From: Paenibacillus_D tarimensis_A
Lineage (GTDB): Bacteria; Bacillota; Bacilli; Paenibacillales; Paenibacillaceae
Assembly (NCBI GenBank): GCA_041281825.1
Contig: CP166298.1
Span: 3,038,001 to 3,102,000, forward strand
Reading direction: 5' to 3'
DNA: 64,000 nucleotides
Both the position numbers and the translations under genes were made by a program. Shown here one piece after another: positions 33,332 through 41,073 of the stretch (its first letter is position 1; the number at the start of each line of letters is the position of its first letter). Below the pieces are notes generated by a model that was not told the origin of the DNA, searched no databases, and worked only from the letters and a program-made list of their open reading frames with translations.

Positions 33332-33496
33332 TGTCGGAAGACAAAAACATATATGCATACGAAGCCGCGCGATTGATGCTTTTTTCATTTTAACGATATA
33401 TGTTCTTGTCACAAGTCAGTGACAAGAACATATATCGTTTGCCGATTAAGGACAAGAACATGTATTGTTTTCCGTAATTGAGAATGGTTATTAATT
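33332..33496 (+). repeat. Repeat C copy 4
   Basis: TGTCGGAAGACAAAAACAT, a decayed GCCGCG hairpin with T tract, the 46-bp palindrome at 33392-33437, GGACAAGAACATGTATTG and GAGAATGGTTATTAATTG. A 5'-truncated LacI-type gene begins directly after it, as with copy 1. Confidence 0.85.
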
Positions 33497-33504
33497 GGGT
33501 ATTC

Positions 33505-33869
33505 AATAGAATGAAAATGATATTGTTCGACCCATCGCTTGTCATTGAGAAGGATTTCACGATTGAAGCCGGATATGAAGCGGCGTTTCAGTTGCTAAAG
33601 AACAAGCTTGACTTTGACTCGATTTTTGCCGGTAACGATTTAATGGCCATTGGTGTCGTGAAAGGTCTTCAGGAACAAGGAATCAAAATACCAGTGATGT
33701 CGCCATCGTCGGATGCTCGCTCATTCATCAACCCATGAGAGAAATAGGCAGACTTTCCGCTGAGAAAATGATCGCAATATTAAGTAAAAGGCTCGTTCCC
33801 GAGAAGCAAACCGTTGTCCCGATGGAATTGATCATTCGTGAATCATGCGGGAACTCTTCATCAGGATAA
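33505..33869 (+). pseudogene. LacI/GalR-family regulator, C-terminal remnant
   Basis: The effector domain of a LacI regulator without its DNA-binding half: FTIEAGYEAAFQLLKNKLDF, DSIFAGNDLMAIGVVKGLQE and QGIKIP, then a shift. Adding one G near 33692 gives DVAIVGCSLIHQPMREIGRL and SAEKMIAILSKRLVP, ending at a TAA at 33867-33869. Loss of the 5' half coincides with repeat C copy 4. It is non-functional. Confidence 0.8.
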
Positions 33870-34104
33870 CTCGCATTATTTTTGCGATTAATTTAAATCG
33901 ATTTAAATATTTGGAGGAAGTGGAAGCCCGTCCAGTATTACAGGAACGCAAGATCCGATTGTTTGGAAGCGCATCCGTCAAAAAAGAGCGGAAAGGATTG
34001 ATTTGAAAATGAAAGAGGGGTACAAATCCTGATTCACGCGCTTATCGCCGGATGAGCTTGTTGAAGCCGTCCACGCGGGTTTCGTGATTCATGCCCTCTA
34101 ACAC

Positions 34105-34131
34105 AAAGAGCCTACCGGTCGGTTCTTTTTC
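34105..34131 (+). terminator. Terminator (+ strand)
   Basis: AAAGAGCC, TACCGGTC, GGTTCTTTTTC: a 7-8 bp stem with one G-U pair and a U tract. Confidence 0.55.
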
Positions 34132-34145
34132 TTTTCAAAAAATGT

Positions 34146-34187
34146 AAGCGGTTGTCCCGGTATAACCTCCTGGACAAACCGCTTCAA
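34146..34187 (-). terminator. Terminator of the LacI regulator gene
   Basis: Read on the minus strand: AAGCGGTTTGTCC, a 14-nt loop, GGGACAACCGCTT, then ACATTTTTT. It is placed 25 bp after the regulator's stop codon. Confidence 0.75.
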
Positions 34188-34211
34188 AAACACTGAAGAA
34201 CTCATGGTAAA

Positions 34212-35207
34212 TTATCTTCGTCTAAACTTGGAGCTTTTTCTTTCGATCAATGTGGGTTCCATCATAATATTTACCAAACTGGAGGGCACCTCTTGATTGA
34301 TACGGTTCAGGAGTATTTCAAAACTGGTCCTTACCATTTCTCCAATCGGTTGATGCATGCTTGAAATCTCCATGATTTTCGCTAGATACGTATCGTCAAA
34401 ACCAATGATGCTAACGTCTTCGGGAACCCGAATTTGTCTTTGCTGCGCGGCTCTCATGAACTCAAGGGCCATGATGTCATTTTCCGCGAAAAGACATGTA
34501 AATTCAAGCTTTTCCGACTCATCCAAATATTTTTCGATATATCTGCGAATCATAAAGCTGTTATTGGAGGATTCGACCAGCAGGAAGTTATTTGGGTCAA
34601 ACGTGAAGCCGTTTTCTTGCAATACGCTTTCTAAACCGTAAAATTTTTCGTCGTCTCGTATCGATCCAATGTATCCAAATGTCTTGTGTCCTGAATGAAC
34701 GAAGCTTTCGCCGGCCAATTTGCCTGCTTGAAAATGATTGATTCCGACACTGTCGAGCATTTTTTTATTATTGGTTATCACAACGGTGGGGATTTCCAGT
34801 TTTGAAATCCTCTCCAGGTTAAAATCGCTTGCAGGCACAATGATGATCCCATCCACCTGCCGGGAAACAAAGTTTTGTATGTTCTCCCATTCCGTCACCG
34901 GATTGTATTTGGAATTGTGAAACAGAATATTGTATCCGTTCTTCCTCGCTTCAAGCTCCAGCGAATCAATGATATCCACAAAATAAGGATTGTCGATCTC
35001 CCTTGTGCTTATGCCAATAATGTTCGTGCTGCTTCTTTTCAACGTTTGAGCCGCTTTATTGGGAACATAGCCAACCTCTTCAACCACTTTCATAACGGCA
35101 TTGACGATTTCTTCGCTGACACCTTTATGGCCATTAAGGACCCGGGATACCGTCGGTTGGGACACTTTCGCCTTTTTGGCTATTTCCTTCATAGTCATTT
35201 TTGCCAT
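34212..35207 (-). CDS. LacI-family transcriptional repressor of the sugar operon
   Basis: A 331-aa LacI/GalR regulator. The N-terminal HTH MTMKEIAKKAKVSQPTVSRV with LNGHKGVSEE and the hinge helix NKAAQTLKRS (about residues 1-62) are intact; the periplasmic-binding-protein-like effector domain follows (IIGISTREIDNPYFVDIIDS, then PEDVSIIGFDDTYLAKIM). It presumably represses the divergent ABC transporter/GH32 operon until its sugar binds, as is usual for this family. The start ATG at 35207 follows AAAGGAGCTC. The intergenic region of about 370 bp holds the promoter and an operator-like element. Confidence 0.9.
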   Translation of the reverse strand: MAKMTMKEIAKKAKVSQPTVSRVLNGHKGVSEEIVNAVMKVVEEVGYVPNKAAQTLKRSSTNIIGISTREIDNPYFVDIIDSLELEARKNGYNILFHNSKYNPVTEWENIQNFVSRQVDGIIIVPASDFNLERISKLEIPTVVITNNKKMLDSVGINHFQAGKLAGESFVHSGHKTFGYIGSIRDDEKFYGLESVLQENGFTFDPNNFLLVESSNNSFMIRRYIEKYLDESEKLEFTCLFAENDIMALEFMRAAQQRQIRVPEDVSIIGFDDTYLAKIMEISSMHQPIGEMVRTSFEILLNRINQEVPSSLVNIMMEPTLIERKSSKFRRR

Positions 35208-35385
35208 CGGATGAGCTCCTTTCAGAGTTACTATATCATAAAACCAAACGCAATAATATATTCTGAATAAAAATTTTTATATTCAAGAATATCTTTTTTA
35301 ATATTAGAAATCGTATTCCGAAACTGTGAATAAACATGTCCTAGAATTGACAGTGGTACTTTAAGATGAAACCTCGATATTAGTG

Positions 35386-35434
35386 TTGACAACTGATTTA
35401 TCGAAGTGATATGCTTTCGTTGTAAGTGTTTCCA
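35386..35434 (+). promoter_or_regulatory. Promoter and cre/LacI operator-like site of the sugar operon
   Basis: TTGACA at 35386-35391 and TATGCT at 35410-35415 with an 18-bp spacer make a sigma-A-type promoter. Eleven bases later, TGTAAGTGTTTCCA (35421-35434) matches the catabolite-response consensus TGWAANCGNTNWCA with two mismatches; such sites are bound by CcpA or other LacI-family proteins. Its position overlaps the start of transcription, suitable for repression. Confidence 0.6.
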
Positions 35435-35573
35435 ATATTGTAATACGTATTCACGATTATTCATTAATAGGAGTGGGATTATCTTTTAGGGGGCGACACA
35501 TGAAATATAAAATCGTTTTATTGGGAGCGACGCAATACTTCTTAAATTATAGAATGTGGAGGGTTTATCGCTA

Positions 35574-36509
35574 GTGAATACGAACCTGAAGAATGAAAAT
35601 GTGGGGGTAAAGCGCAGGAAGTTTAAGAAACCCGAAGTGAAGCATTACTGGATCATGCTTGTGCCGGCCTTCATTTGGCTAGCTTTGTTTCAAATTACTC
35701 CGATGTTTGGAATTGTGATGGCATTCCAGGATTATAACGCTGGGGGCGGGTTTCTGCATTCGGAATTTGTCGGACTTGAGCATTTCCGATACATGTTTGA
35801 GATGAATGATGCGCGAGTTGCTTTGAGGAATACATTGATCATTGCCTTTGGCAAAATCATCAGCAATTTGTTCATTCCGTTAATATTCGCGTTGCTGCTG
35901 AACGAACTAAGGCAAAAGTACTTGGTCAAGACGATTCAGACGAGCGTATACCTGCCTTATTTCTTGTCTTGGGTTATTTTATCCGGCATTATGCTGCAAA
36001 TCTTTTCGTACAATGGTCCGGTTAACAACCTGTTGGAATTTATGGGCTTTGAGCCTGTGCTATTTTTTCAAAAGGCGGAATTATTCAGGGGTTTCATTAT
36101 CGGATCGGATGTATGGAAGAACTACGGCTTCAATGCGATCATTTATTTGGCCGCATTGGCCGGCATTGATCACACGCTTTATGAGGCGGCAGTGGTGGAC
36201 GGGGCGGGCCGATGGAGAAAAATGTGGCATGTAACGCTGCCGGGCATTCGCAGCACCATCGCACTATTAGCCATTTTGAATCTTGGAGGCATCCTGGATG
36301 CAGGCTTCGATCAAGTATACAACTTGTACAACCCGCTCGTGTACAGCACCGGAGATATTATTGATACTTTTGTTTATCGCGCAGGGCTGCAGGGGTTGGA
36401 TTTCAGTTTTGGCACCGCGGTTGGTTTATTGAAATCTGTCGTCAGCTTTATTCTTATTACCGCAGGGTACTGGCTGGCGAGGAAGCTTTTAGGCTATCGA
36501 ATCTTCTAA
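35574..36509 (+). CDS. Sugar ABC transporter permease (LplB/MalF-type)
   Basis: A 311-aa permease with six predicted membrane helices, beginning KHYWIMLVPAFIWLALFQIT. The cytoplasmic EAA-loop that contacts the ATPase is GIDHTLYEAAVVDGAGRWRK (about residues 199-218). The LplB-like start (Y-W-I-M-L-V-P-A) and the pairing with a YtcP-like partner are typical of Paenibacillus oligosaccharide uptake systems, which usually borrow a shared ATPase; none is encoded here. GTGGAGGG lies 10 bp before GTG 35574, which is preferred over GTG 35556. Confidence 0.85.
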   Translation: MNTNLKNENVGVKRRKFKKPEVKHYWIMLVPAFIWLALFQITPMFGIVMAFQDYNAGGGFLHSEFVGLEHFRYMFEMNDARVALRNTLIIAFGKIISNLFIPLIFALLLNELRQKYLVKTIQTSVYLPYFLSWVILSGIMLQIFSYNGPVNNLLEFMGFEPVLFFQKAELFRGFIIGSDVWKNYGFNAIIYLAALAGIDHTLYEAAVVDGAGRWRKMWHVTLPGIRSTIALLAILNLGGILDAGFDQVYNLYNPLVYSTGDIIDTFVYRAGLQGLDFSFGTAVGLLKSVVSFILITAGYWLARKLLGYRIF

Positions 36510-36517
36510 TCGGAGAG

Positions 36518-36596
36518 ACTTTGAGCTCTGCTCAAAGATCCCTAAATGCGGAGTGACTTTGAGAAGCAGAGAGACTTTGAGCTCCGCTCAAAGATC
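36518..36596 (+). repeat. Tandem intercistronic hairpins
   Basis: ACTTTGAGC-TCT-GCTCAAAG at about 36518-36536 recurs as ACTTTGAGC-TCC-GCTCAAAG at about 36574-36592; both are followed by ATCCCTA. A third half copy, CAAGCTCAAAGATCCTGATG, lies at 36604-36623. The duplicated hairpins sit between two permease genes and could adjust mRNA stability. Confidence 0.7.
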
Positions 36597-36638
36597 CCTA
36601 TGTCAAGCTCAAAGATCCTGATGTCAGGAGGAAGCAAA

Positions 36639-37532
36639 GTGATCGAGAATCGTTCTTTAGGATCAAAAGCGTTTGACGTTATCAATTTAATTTTTCTCAT
36701 TAGCTTGACGCTGCTGAGTTTGTTGCCGCTCTGGTATACCTTGATGGTTGCGTTAAGTGAAAAAGAAGCCGTGCAGGCAGGAATTGTATCTATTTACCCG
36801 ATTGGCTTCAATTTATATGCGTTTGACGCGATTTTGTCAGATTCCGGTTTCTTTAAAGCGTTTTGGGTATCGGTACAACGGGTTGTTCTGGGAGCGGCGT
36901 TTACGATGCTGGTGTTGTCGCTCGCTGCGTACCCGTTGTCCAGAACAAGCAAGCAATTTCCGGGACGCAATTTACTGATGTGGGCATTCATCTTCTGCTT
37001 GTTGTTTAACGGCGGTTTGATTCCCTGGTTTATCACAATGAGGAACTACAACCTGATGGACAGCGTCTGGGGCTTGGTGCTAAGCGGCGGAGTTCCGATA
37101 TTCAACATGATTCTGATTACGAACTTCATCAAGAACCTGCCGGAAGAGCTGGAAGAGGCGGCGAAAATGGACGGGGCCGGTCCGTGGAGAGTCCTGTTTC
37201 AGGTATTGCTGCCGCTCCTTAAGCCTGTACTGGCGACTGTCCTTTTGTTCACGATGGTAGGGCATTGGAATGAATTTTTTCAAGGGATGGTCCTGTCCAC
37301 CCAAATGGATAGTTATCCGTTGCAAACCTATATTCAGCAGTTGGTCGTCTCGGCAAGCCTTGAAAATCTGGCGAACCTGTCCCTTGAAGAGCTCGACCGG
37401 GCCTCCAAATTGAATAACGGCTCCTTGAATGCGGCCAAGATTTTTGTGGCGATGATTCCGGTGCTGCTGATCTATCCGTTCTTGCAGAGATATTTTGTGA
37501 AAGGGATTACGCTTGGATCCGTGAAGGGTTAA
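36639..37532 (+). CDS. Sugar ABC transporter permease (YtcP/MalG-type)
   Basis: A 297-aa permease with six predicted helices. The EAA-loop is LPEELEEAAKMDGAGPWRVL (about residues 167-186), and the C-terminus YPFLQRYFVKGITLGSVKG is the usual end of YtcP-like permeases. It pairs with the LplB-like permease. The open frame reaches back to 36546 through the hairpin repeats, but TCAGGAGGAAGC 4-7 bp before GTG 36639 sets the start, giving IENRSLGSKAFDVINLIFL. Confidence 0.9.
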   Translation: MIENRSLGSKAFDVINLIFLISLTLLSLLPLWYTLMVALSEKEAVQAGIVSIYPIGFNLYAFDAILSDSGFFKAFWVSVQRVVLGAAFTMLVLSLAAYPLSRTSKQFPGRNLLMWAFIFCLLFNGGLIPWFITMRNYNLMDSVWGLVLSGGVPIFNMILITNFIKNLPEELEEAAKMDGAGPWRVLFQVLLPLLKPVLATVLLFTMVGHWNEFFQGMVLSTQMDSYPLQTYIQQLVVSASLENLANLSLEELDRASKLNNGSLNAAKIFVAMIPVLLIYPFLQRYFVKGITLGSVKG

Positions 37533-37605
37533 CCCGCGTGTCTACAGGCATTGTTGTCCGAGGAGAGTATCCTTGACATAAATAACAATAAAGGGGAATG
37601 AACGT

Positions 37606-39339
37606 ATGAAGAGATCAAGCATCATCAGAAAGGCGAGCGCAGCAGCCCTGTCCTTGGCGCTTGTTGCTTCCTTGCTCGCAGGTTGTGCCGGCAATAACGG
37701 CAATGGCGGCAACACCCAGTCTTCTACTAGCGAGCCTACGGCTCCAACAGTGACGGAAGCGGATCCATTTGGCAAACAGCCAGAGCTGACCGTTCTTACG
37801 AGGGGAACATGGGCGAACCCGGATGCGAAATACCCTGACGGTCAATCTTTGGAAGACAATGCGTACACAAGGAAGCTTAAGGAAGAGTACAACATTGAGT
37901 TCAAGAATGCATTCGTCGCATCCGATTATCCGAAGCAAGTGGATTTGGCAATCGCAAGCGGGACTATCCCGGATTACTTGACGAATCTGACTTATCCCCA
38001 GTACAGAGCGATTGTCAAATCAGGCCTCGCCATGGACATCTCCGAGGTTTGGGAGCAGTACGCAAGCCCAGATGTGAAGGCAGTATACGACTCCAACAAG
38101 GAATTGTTCGACAGCCTGGTCAAGGAAGACGGCAAGATGTATGGCATTCCTGGCGCCAAACCGCTTGTGGATTTCTTGCCTGTCATGTGGGTTCGTCAAG
38201 ATTGGCTGGATAAACTGGGGCTCAAGGCGCCTACGAACCTGGACGAGCTTGCAGTCGTGGCGAAAGCGTTCGTAGAGCAAGATCCGGACGAAAACGGCAA
38301 AGCGGATACGGTGGGCCTTGTGGGTCCAAAGCAAGACGGAAAACTGTATCAGGATATGGATGACCAGAACTTCAGTTTGCACTTTGATCCCTTATTCTCA
38401 GCCTTCAACGCTTTCCCCGGCTTTTGGGTAAAGGACAACGATGGCGAAGCGGTTTACGGTTCGATTCTGCCCGAAACAAAGGCGGCCCTTCAGAAGCTGG
38501 CCGACATGTACAAACAAGGGCTGATTTCCAAGGGCATGTTGACGTCTAATACTGAGGAACTGATTTCAAATAACAAAGCGGGGCTGTTCTTCGGTACTTG
38601 GTGGAACCCTTTCACTGAGATCGGAAACAGCTGGAGAAACGACAATAACGCTAACTGGCAGGCTTATCTTTTGCCTTCCGGATCCGACGGTATTACCCTG
38701 GCGAAAGGCGGCAACGCAGCCTCTCAATTTGCGATCATCAGCAAGGACGCCAAAAATCCGGAAGCCATTATTAAACTGCTGAACATTAAAACAGCGAGCC
38801 TGGATAAACTCGTCCCCAAGGAGGATCGGGCGGTTTTGTCGGATTATCCATACCCGTTCTACCTGACGTACTCGTACGCGGACGGTCCCGCCAAGATTTT
38901 GCAGCAAATGATTAACTATACTGAGGGCAAGGGTACGGTCGAAGAGATACACGCTGACTTTGACAGCTACGATCCTGGCGCGATTCCGATCTTTGACAAG
39001 ATGATCGCTTTCAAAACCGAGCCGTACGACAATTTGAACATATCGGGTTGGGATTTCTCCGGGGACAAGGCGAATGATTTCGGATTGGTTTATTCCTTTG
39101 GCATCGGCCTGAGGCCTTATGTGGGCGGTAAGTTCAAATGGGTCAATACCTTGACTTATGCTAAAACCGAAACGATGGATAAACGATGGGGCAATTTGAA
39201 AAAACTCGAGTATGAAACGTTCTCAAAAATCATTATCGGCGTGCAACCGATCGACACCTTTGATTCATTTGTAGAACAGTGGAAAAAAGAAGGCGGCGAC
39301 AAAGTCGCGAAGGAAATTCAAGAATCGTTAAATCAGTAA
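37606..39339 (+). CDS. Extracellular sugar-binding lipoprotein (LipO-like, family 1 SBP)
   Basis: A 577-aa solute-binding protein with a lipoprotein signal peptide and lipobox LLAGC (Cys27), then a low-complexity N/G linker. The size and features such as WYTFGTWWNP-like LFFGTWWNPFTEIGNSW and PVMWVRQDWLDKLGLKAPTN are typical of the large LipO-type binding proteins of Paenibacillus sugar transporters. It delivers oligosaccharide to the two permeases upstream. AAAGGGGAATGAACGT precedes the ATG. Given the following GH32 gene, fructans or sucrose-derived sugars are the likely ligand. Confidence 0.9.
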   Translation: MKRSSIIRKASAAALSLALVASLLAGCAGNNGNGGNTQSSTSEPTAPTVTEADPFGKQPELTVLTRGTWANPDAKYPDGQSLEDNAYTRKLKEEYNIEFKNAFVASDYPKQVDLAIASGTIPDYLTNLTYPQYRAIVKSGLAMDISEVWEQYASPDVKAVYDSNKELFDSLVKEDGKMYGIPGAKPLVDFLPVMWVRQDWLDKLGLKAPTNLDELAVVAKAFVEQDPDENGKADTVGLVGPKQDGKLYQDMDDQNFSLHFDPLFSAFNAFPGFWVKDNDGEAVYGSILPETKAALQKLADMYKQGLISKGMLTSNTEELISNNKAGLFFGTWWNPFTEIGNSWRNDNNANWQAYLLPSGSDGITLAKGGNAASQFAIISKDAKNPEAIIKLLNIKTASLDKLVPKEDRAVLSDYPYPFYLTYSYADGPAKILQQMINYTEGKGTVEEIHADFDSYDPGAIPIFDKMIAFKTEPYDNLNISGWDFSGDKANDFGLVYSFGIGLRPYVGGKFKWVNTLTYAKTETMDKRWGNLKKLEYETFSKIIIGVQPIDTFDSFVEQWKKEGGDKVAKEIQESLNQ

Positions 39340-39420
39340 GATCACTAGAGGTAATAATGAGTTCTGTCTTTGACGGAACTCATTGTTGCCTGCAATAAGG
39401 ATGGAGAGGAAGAGAAGAAT

Positions 39421-40878
39421 TTGATTACTATGAATGTGGAGAAGTACCGTCCCAAGTTTCATTTTTCTCCTGTGGAGAAATGGATGAATGACCCGAATGG
39501 GCTGGTATATTTTGAAGGGGAATATCATCTCTTCTACCAGCACCATCCGTACGGTACGGACATGGGAAATTTGCATTGGGGACATGCGATAAGCAAAGAT
39601 CTCATGACATGGGAACACCTCCCCGTAGCGCTTGCGCCCGATGAGAATGGCATGATTTTTTCAGGCAGCGCTGTGGTGGATTGGAACGACACAACGGGTT
39701 TTTTCGGCGGGAAGCCTGGTCTTGTTGCTATTTTTACTCACCATGATGATTCTGGGTTGACACAAAAGCAAAGCCAAAGTATTGCATATAGTAGTGATTC
39801 CGGAAGGACCTGGATCAAATACGAGGGTAATCCGGTTATCACTTCTGACCTATATAACGATTTTCGGGATCCGAAGGTTTTCTGGCATGAAGAAACGAAG
39901 CGATGGGTGATGGTTCTCGCTTGCGGTCAAATGCTTTGCCTTTACCATTCTCCGAATTTAAAAGAATGGACCTTTAGCAGCGAATTCGGTGAAGGAATCG
40001 GTTGCCATGACGGCGTCTGGGAATGTCCTGATTTGTTCGCGCTGCCTGTGGATGGGGATCGGACAAAACGGAAATGGGTCGTGCTTGTTAGCATTGGAGA
40101 CGAGCCTGAATTCCAGGAAGGTTCAAGAACCCAGTACTTTACCGGGCATTTTGACGGTCGTGCCTTCATACCGGACGAAGCTTCCCAAACGATTCGTTGG
40201 CTTGATTATGGCAGGGACAATTATGCGGGCGTAAGTTGGTCGGACATCCCGGAAGAAGACGGACGCAGAATCTGTATCGGCTGGATGAGCAATTGGAAAT
40301 ATGCGCAAATGACTCCTACCGAAGGCTGGAGGGGCGCCATGACGATTCCAAGAGAGCTTACTCTGGAATCAAGGAATGGCGAGGCCGTATTGATTCAACG
40401 TCCTGTGAAGGAACTGGAAAAGATCAGGACTCCTTTTGTAGAGGTAGAAGGGGAAGCTGTAAACGAGTTAAATAGGTTGCTGAAGGACCAGCAACTGGAA
40501 ACCTATGAAATATTAGCTGAATTCGAGCCTGCCCAAGGCATTGATTCCTTTGGGTTTAAACTAAGAACCTCGGGTCAGGAAGAAACGGTGGCAGGTTATT
40601 CCGTGAAGGATTCGGCCGTATTTGTAGACCGCACACGTTCGGGAGTCGTTGATTTTCATGAGCATTTCGCAGGCAAACATCAAGCGATCATCCCGCCCGA
40701 TCAGCAGAGTCTACAGCTGCGTATTCTTGTAGATCGCTCATCAGTGGAAGTATTTGCGAACGATGGTCTTATCGTCATTACAGATTTGATTTACCCGTCC
40801 TCATCCTCATTAGGATTATCATTTTTTTGCAACGGGAAGAACGAGATCCCCTATCAAGTAAGGATATATAAATTGTAG
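39421..40878 (+). CDS. GH32 beta-fructofuranosidase (sucrase/levanase type)
   Basis: A 485-aa glycoside hydrolase family 32 enzyme. The nucleophile motif WMNDPNGL (about residues 21-28), the transition-state motif FRDPKVF (about 144-150) and the acid/base motif ECPDLF (about 201-206) are all present in the five-blade propeller; a beta-sandwich follows (about 340-485; LRILVDRSSVEVFANDG). It hydrolyses terminal fructose from sucrose, sucrose phosphate or fructans. No signal peptide, so it acts on imported sugar. TTG 39421 lies 9 bp after GGAGAGGAAG and is chosen, with ATG 39430 as alternative. It is the last gene of the LacI-controlled operon. Confidence 0.9.
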   Translation: MITMNVEKYRPKFHFSPVEKWMNDPNGLVYFEGEYHLFYQHHPYGTDMGNLHWGHAISKDLMTWEHLPVALAPDENGMIFSGSAVVDWNDTTGFFGGKPGLVAIFTHHDDSGLTQKQSQSIAYSSDSGRTWIKYEGNPVITSDLYNDFRDPKVFWHEETKRWVMVLACGQMLCLYHSPNLKEWTFSSEFGEGIGCHDGVWECPDLFALPVDGDRTKRKWVVLVSIGDEPEFQEGSRTQYFTGHFDGRAFIPDEASQTIRWLDYGRDNYAGVSWSDIPEEDGRRICIGWMSNWKYAQMTPTEGWRGAMTIPRELTLESRNGEAVLIQRPVKELEKIRTPFVEVEGEAVNELNRLLKDQQLETYEILAEFEPAQGIDSFGFKLRTSGQEETVAGYSVKDSAVFVDRTRSGVVDFHEHFAGKHQAIIPPDQQSLQLRILVDRSSVEVFANDGLIVITDLIYPSSSSLGLSFFCNGKNEIPYQVRIYKL

Positions 40879-40888
40879 TTATTCTGGA

Positions 40889-40927
40889 GGGGAGGTGATG
40901 ATCTTTTGATCAGGACATTGCCTCCCC
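40889..40927 (+). terminator. Strong hairpin after the fructosidase gene
   Basis: GGGGAGG and CCTCCCC enclose TGATGATC-TTTT-GATCA; no U tract follows. It is probably a transcript-end or stability element of the sugar operon. Confidence 0.55.
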
Positions 40928-41073
40928 GGGGAAAATTAGCGAAACAATCAATACCGTTTGAAGATCGGTTCTACATGGCGATTGCAGATTTCAAGCGGTC
41001 CATGAAAGCGTTTTCGAACACTTCGAGGCCCTGATTCGTGGCAAAACAATCTTTTTATGTTAGGAGAACACAG

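Larger units (their letters stand above)
33870..34211. other. Gene-free stretch with two terminators
   Basis: About 340 bp with no supported ORF. It holds terminators for both flanking directions (34105-34131 on +, 34146-34187 on -). Nothing else is recognisable. Confidence 0.45.

Noticed and set aside
2603..33496. GACAAGAACAT boxes of repeat C as LexA/DinR operators
   Set aside because: The half-site GAAC is not followed by GTTC/GTTY at the spacing required by the Bacillus LexA consensus.
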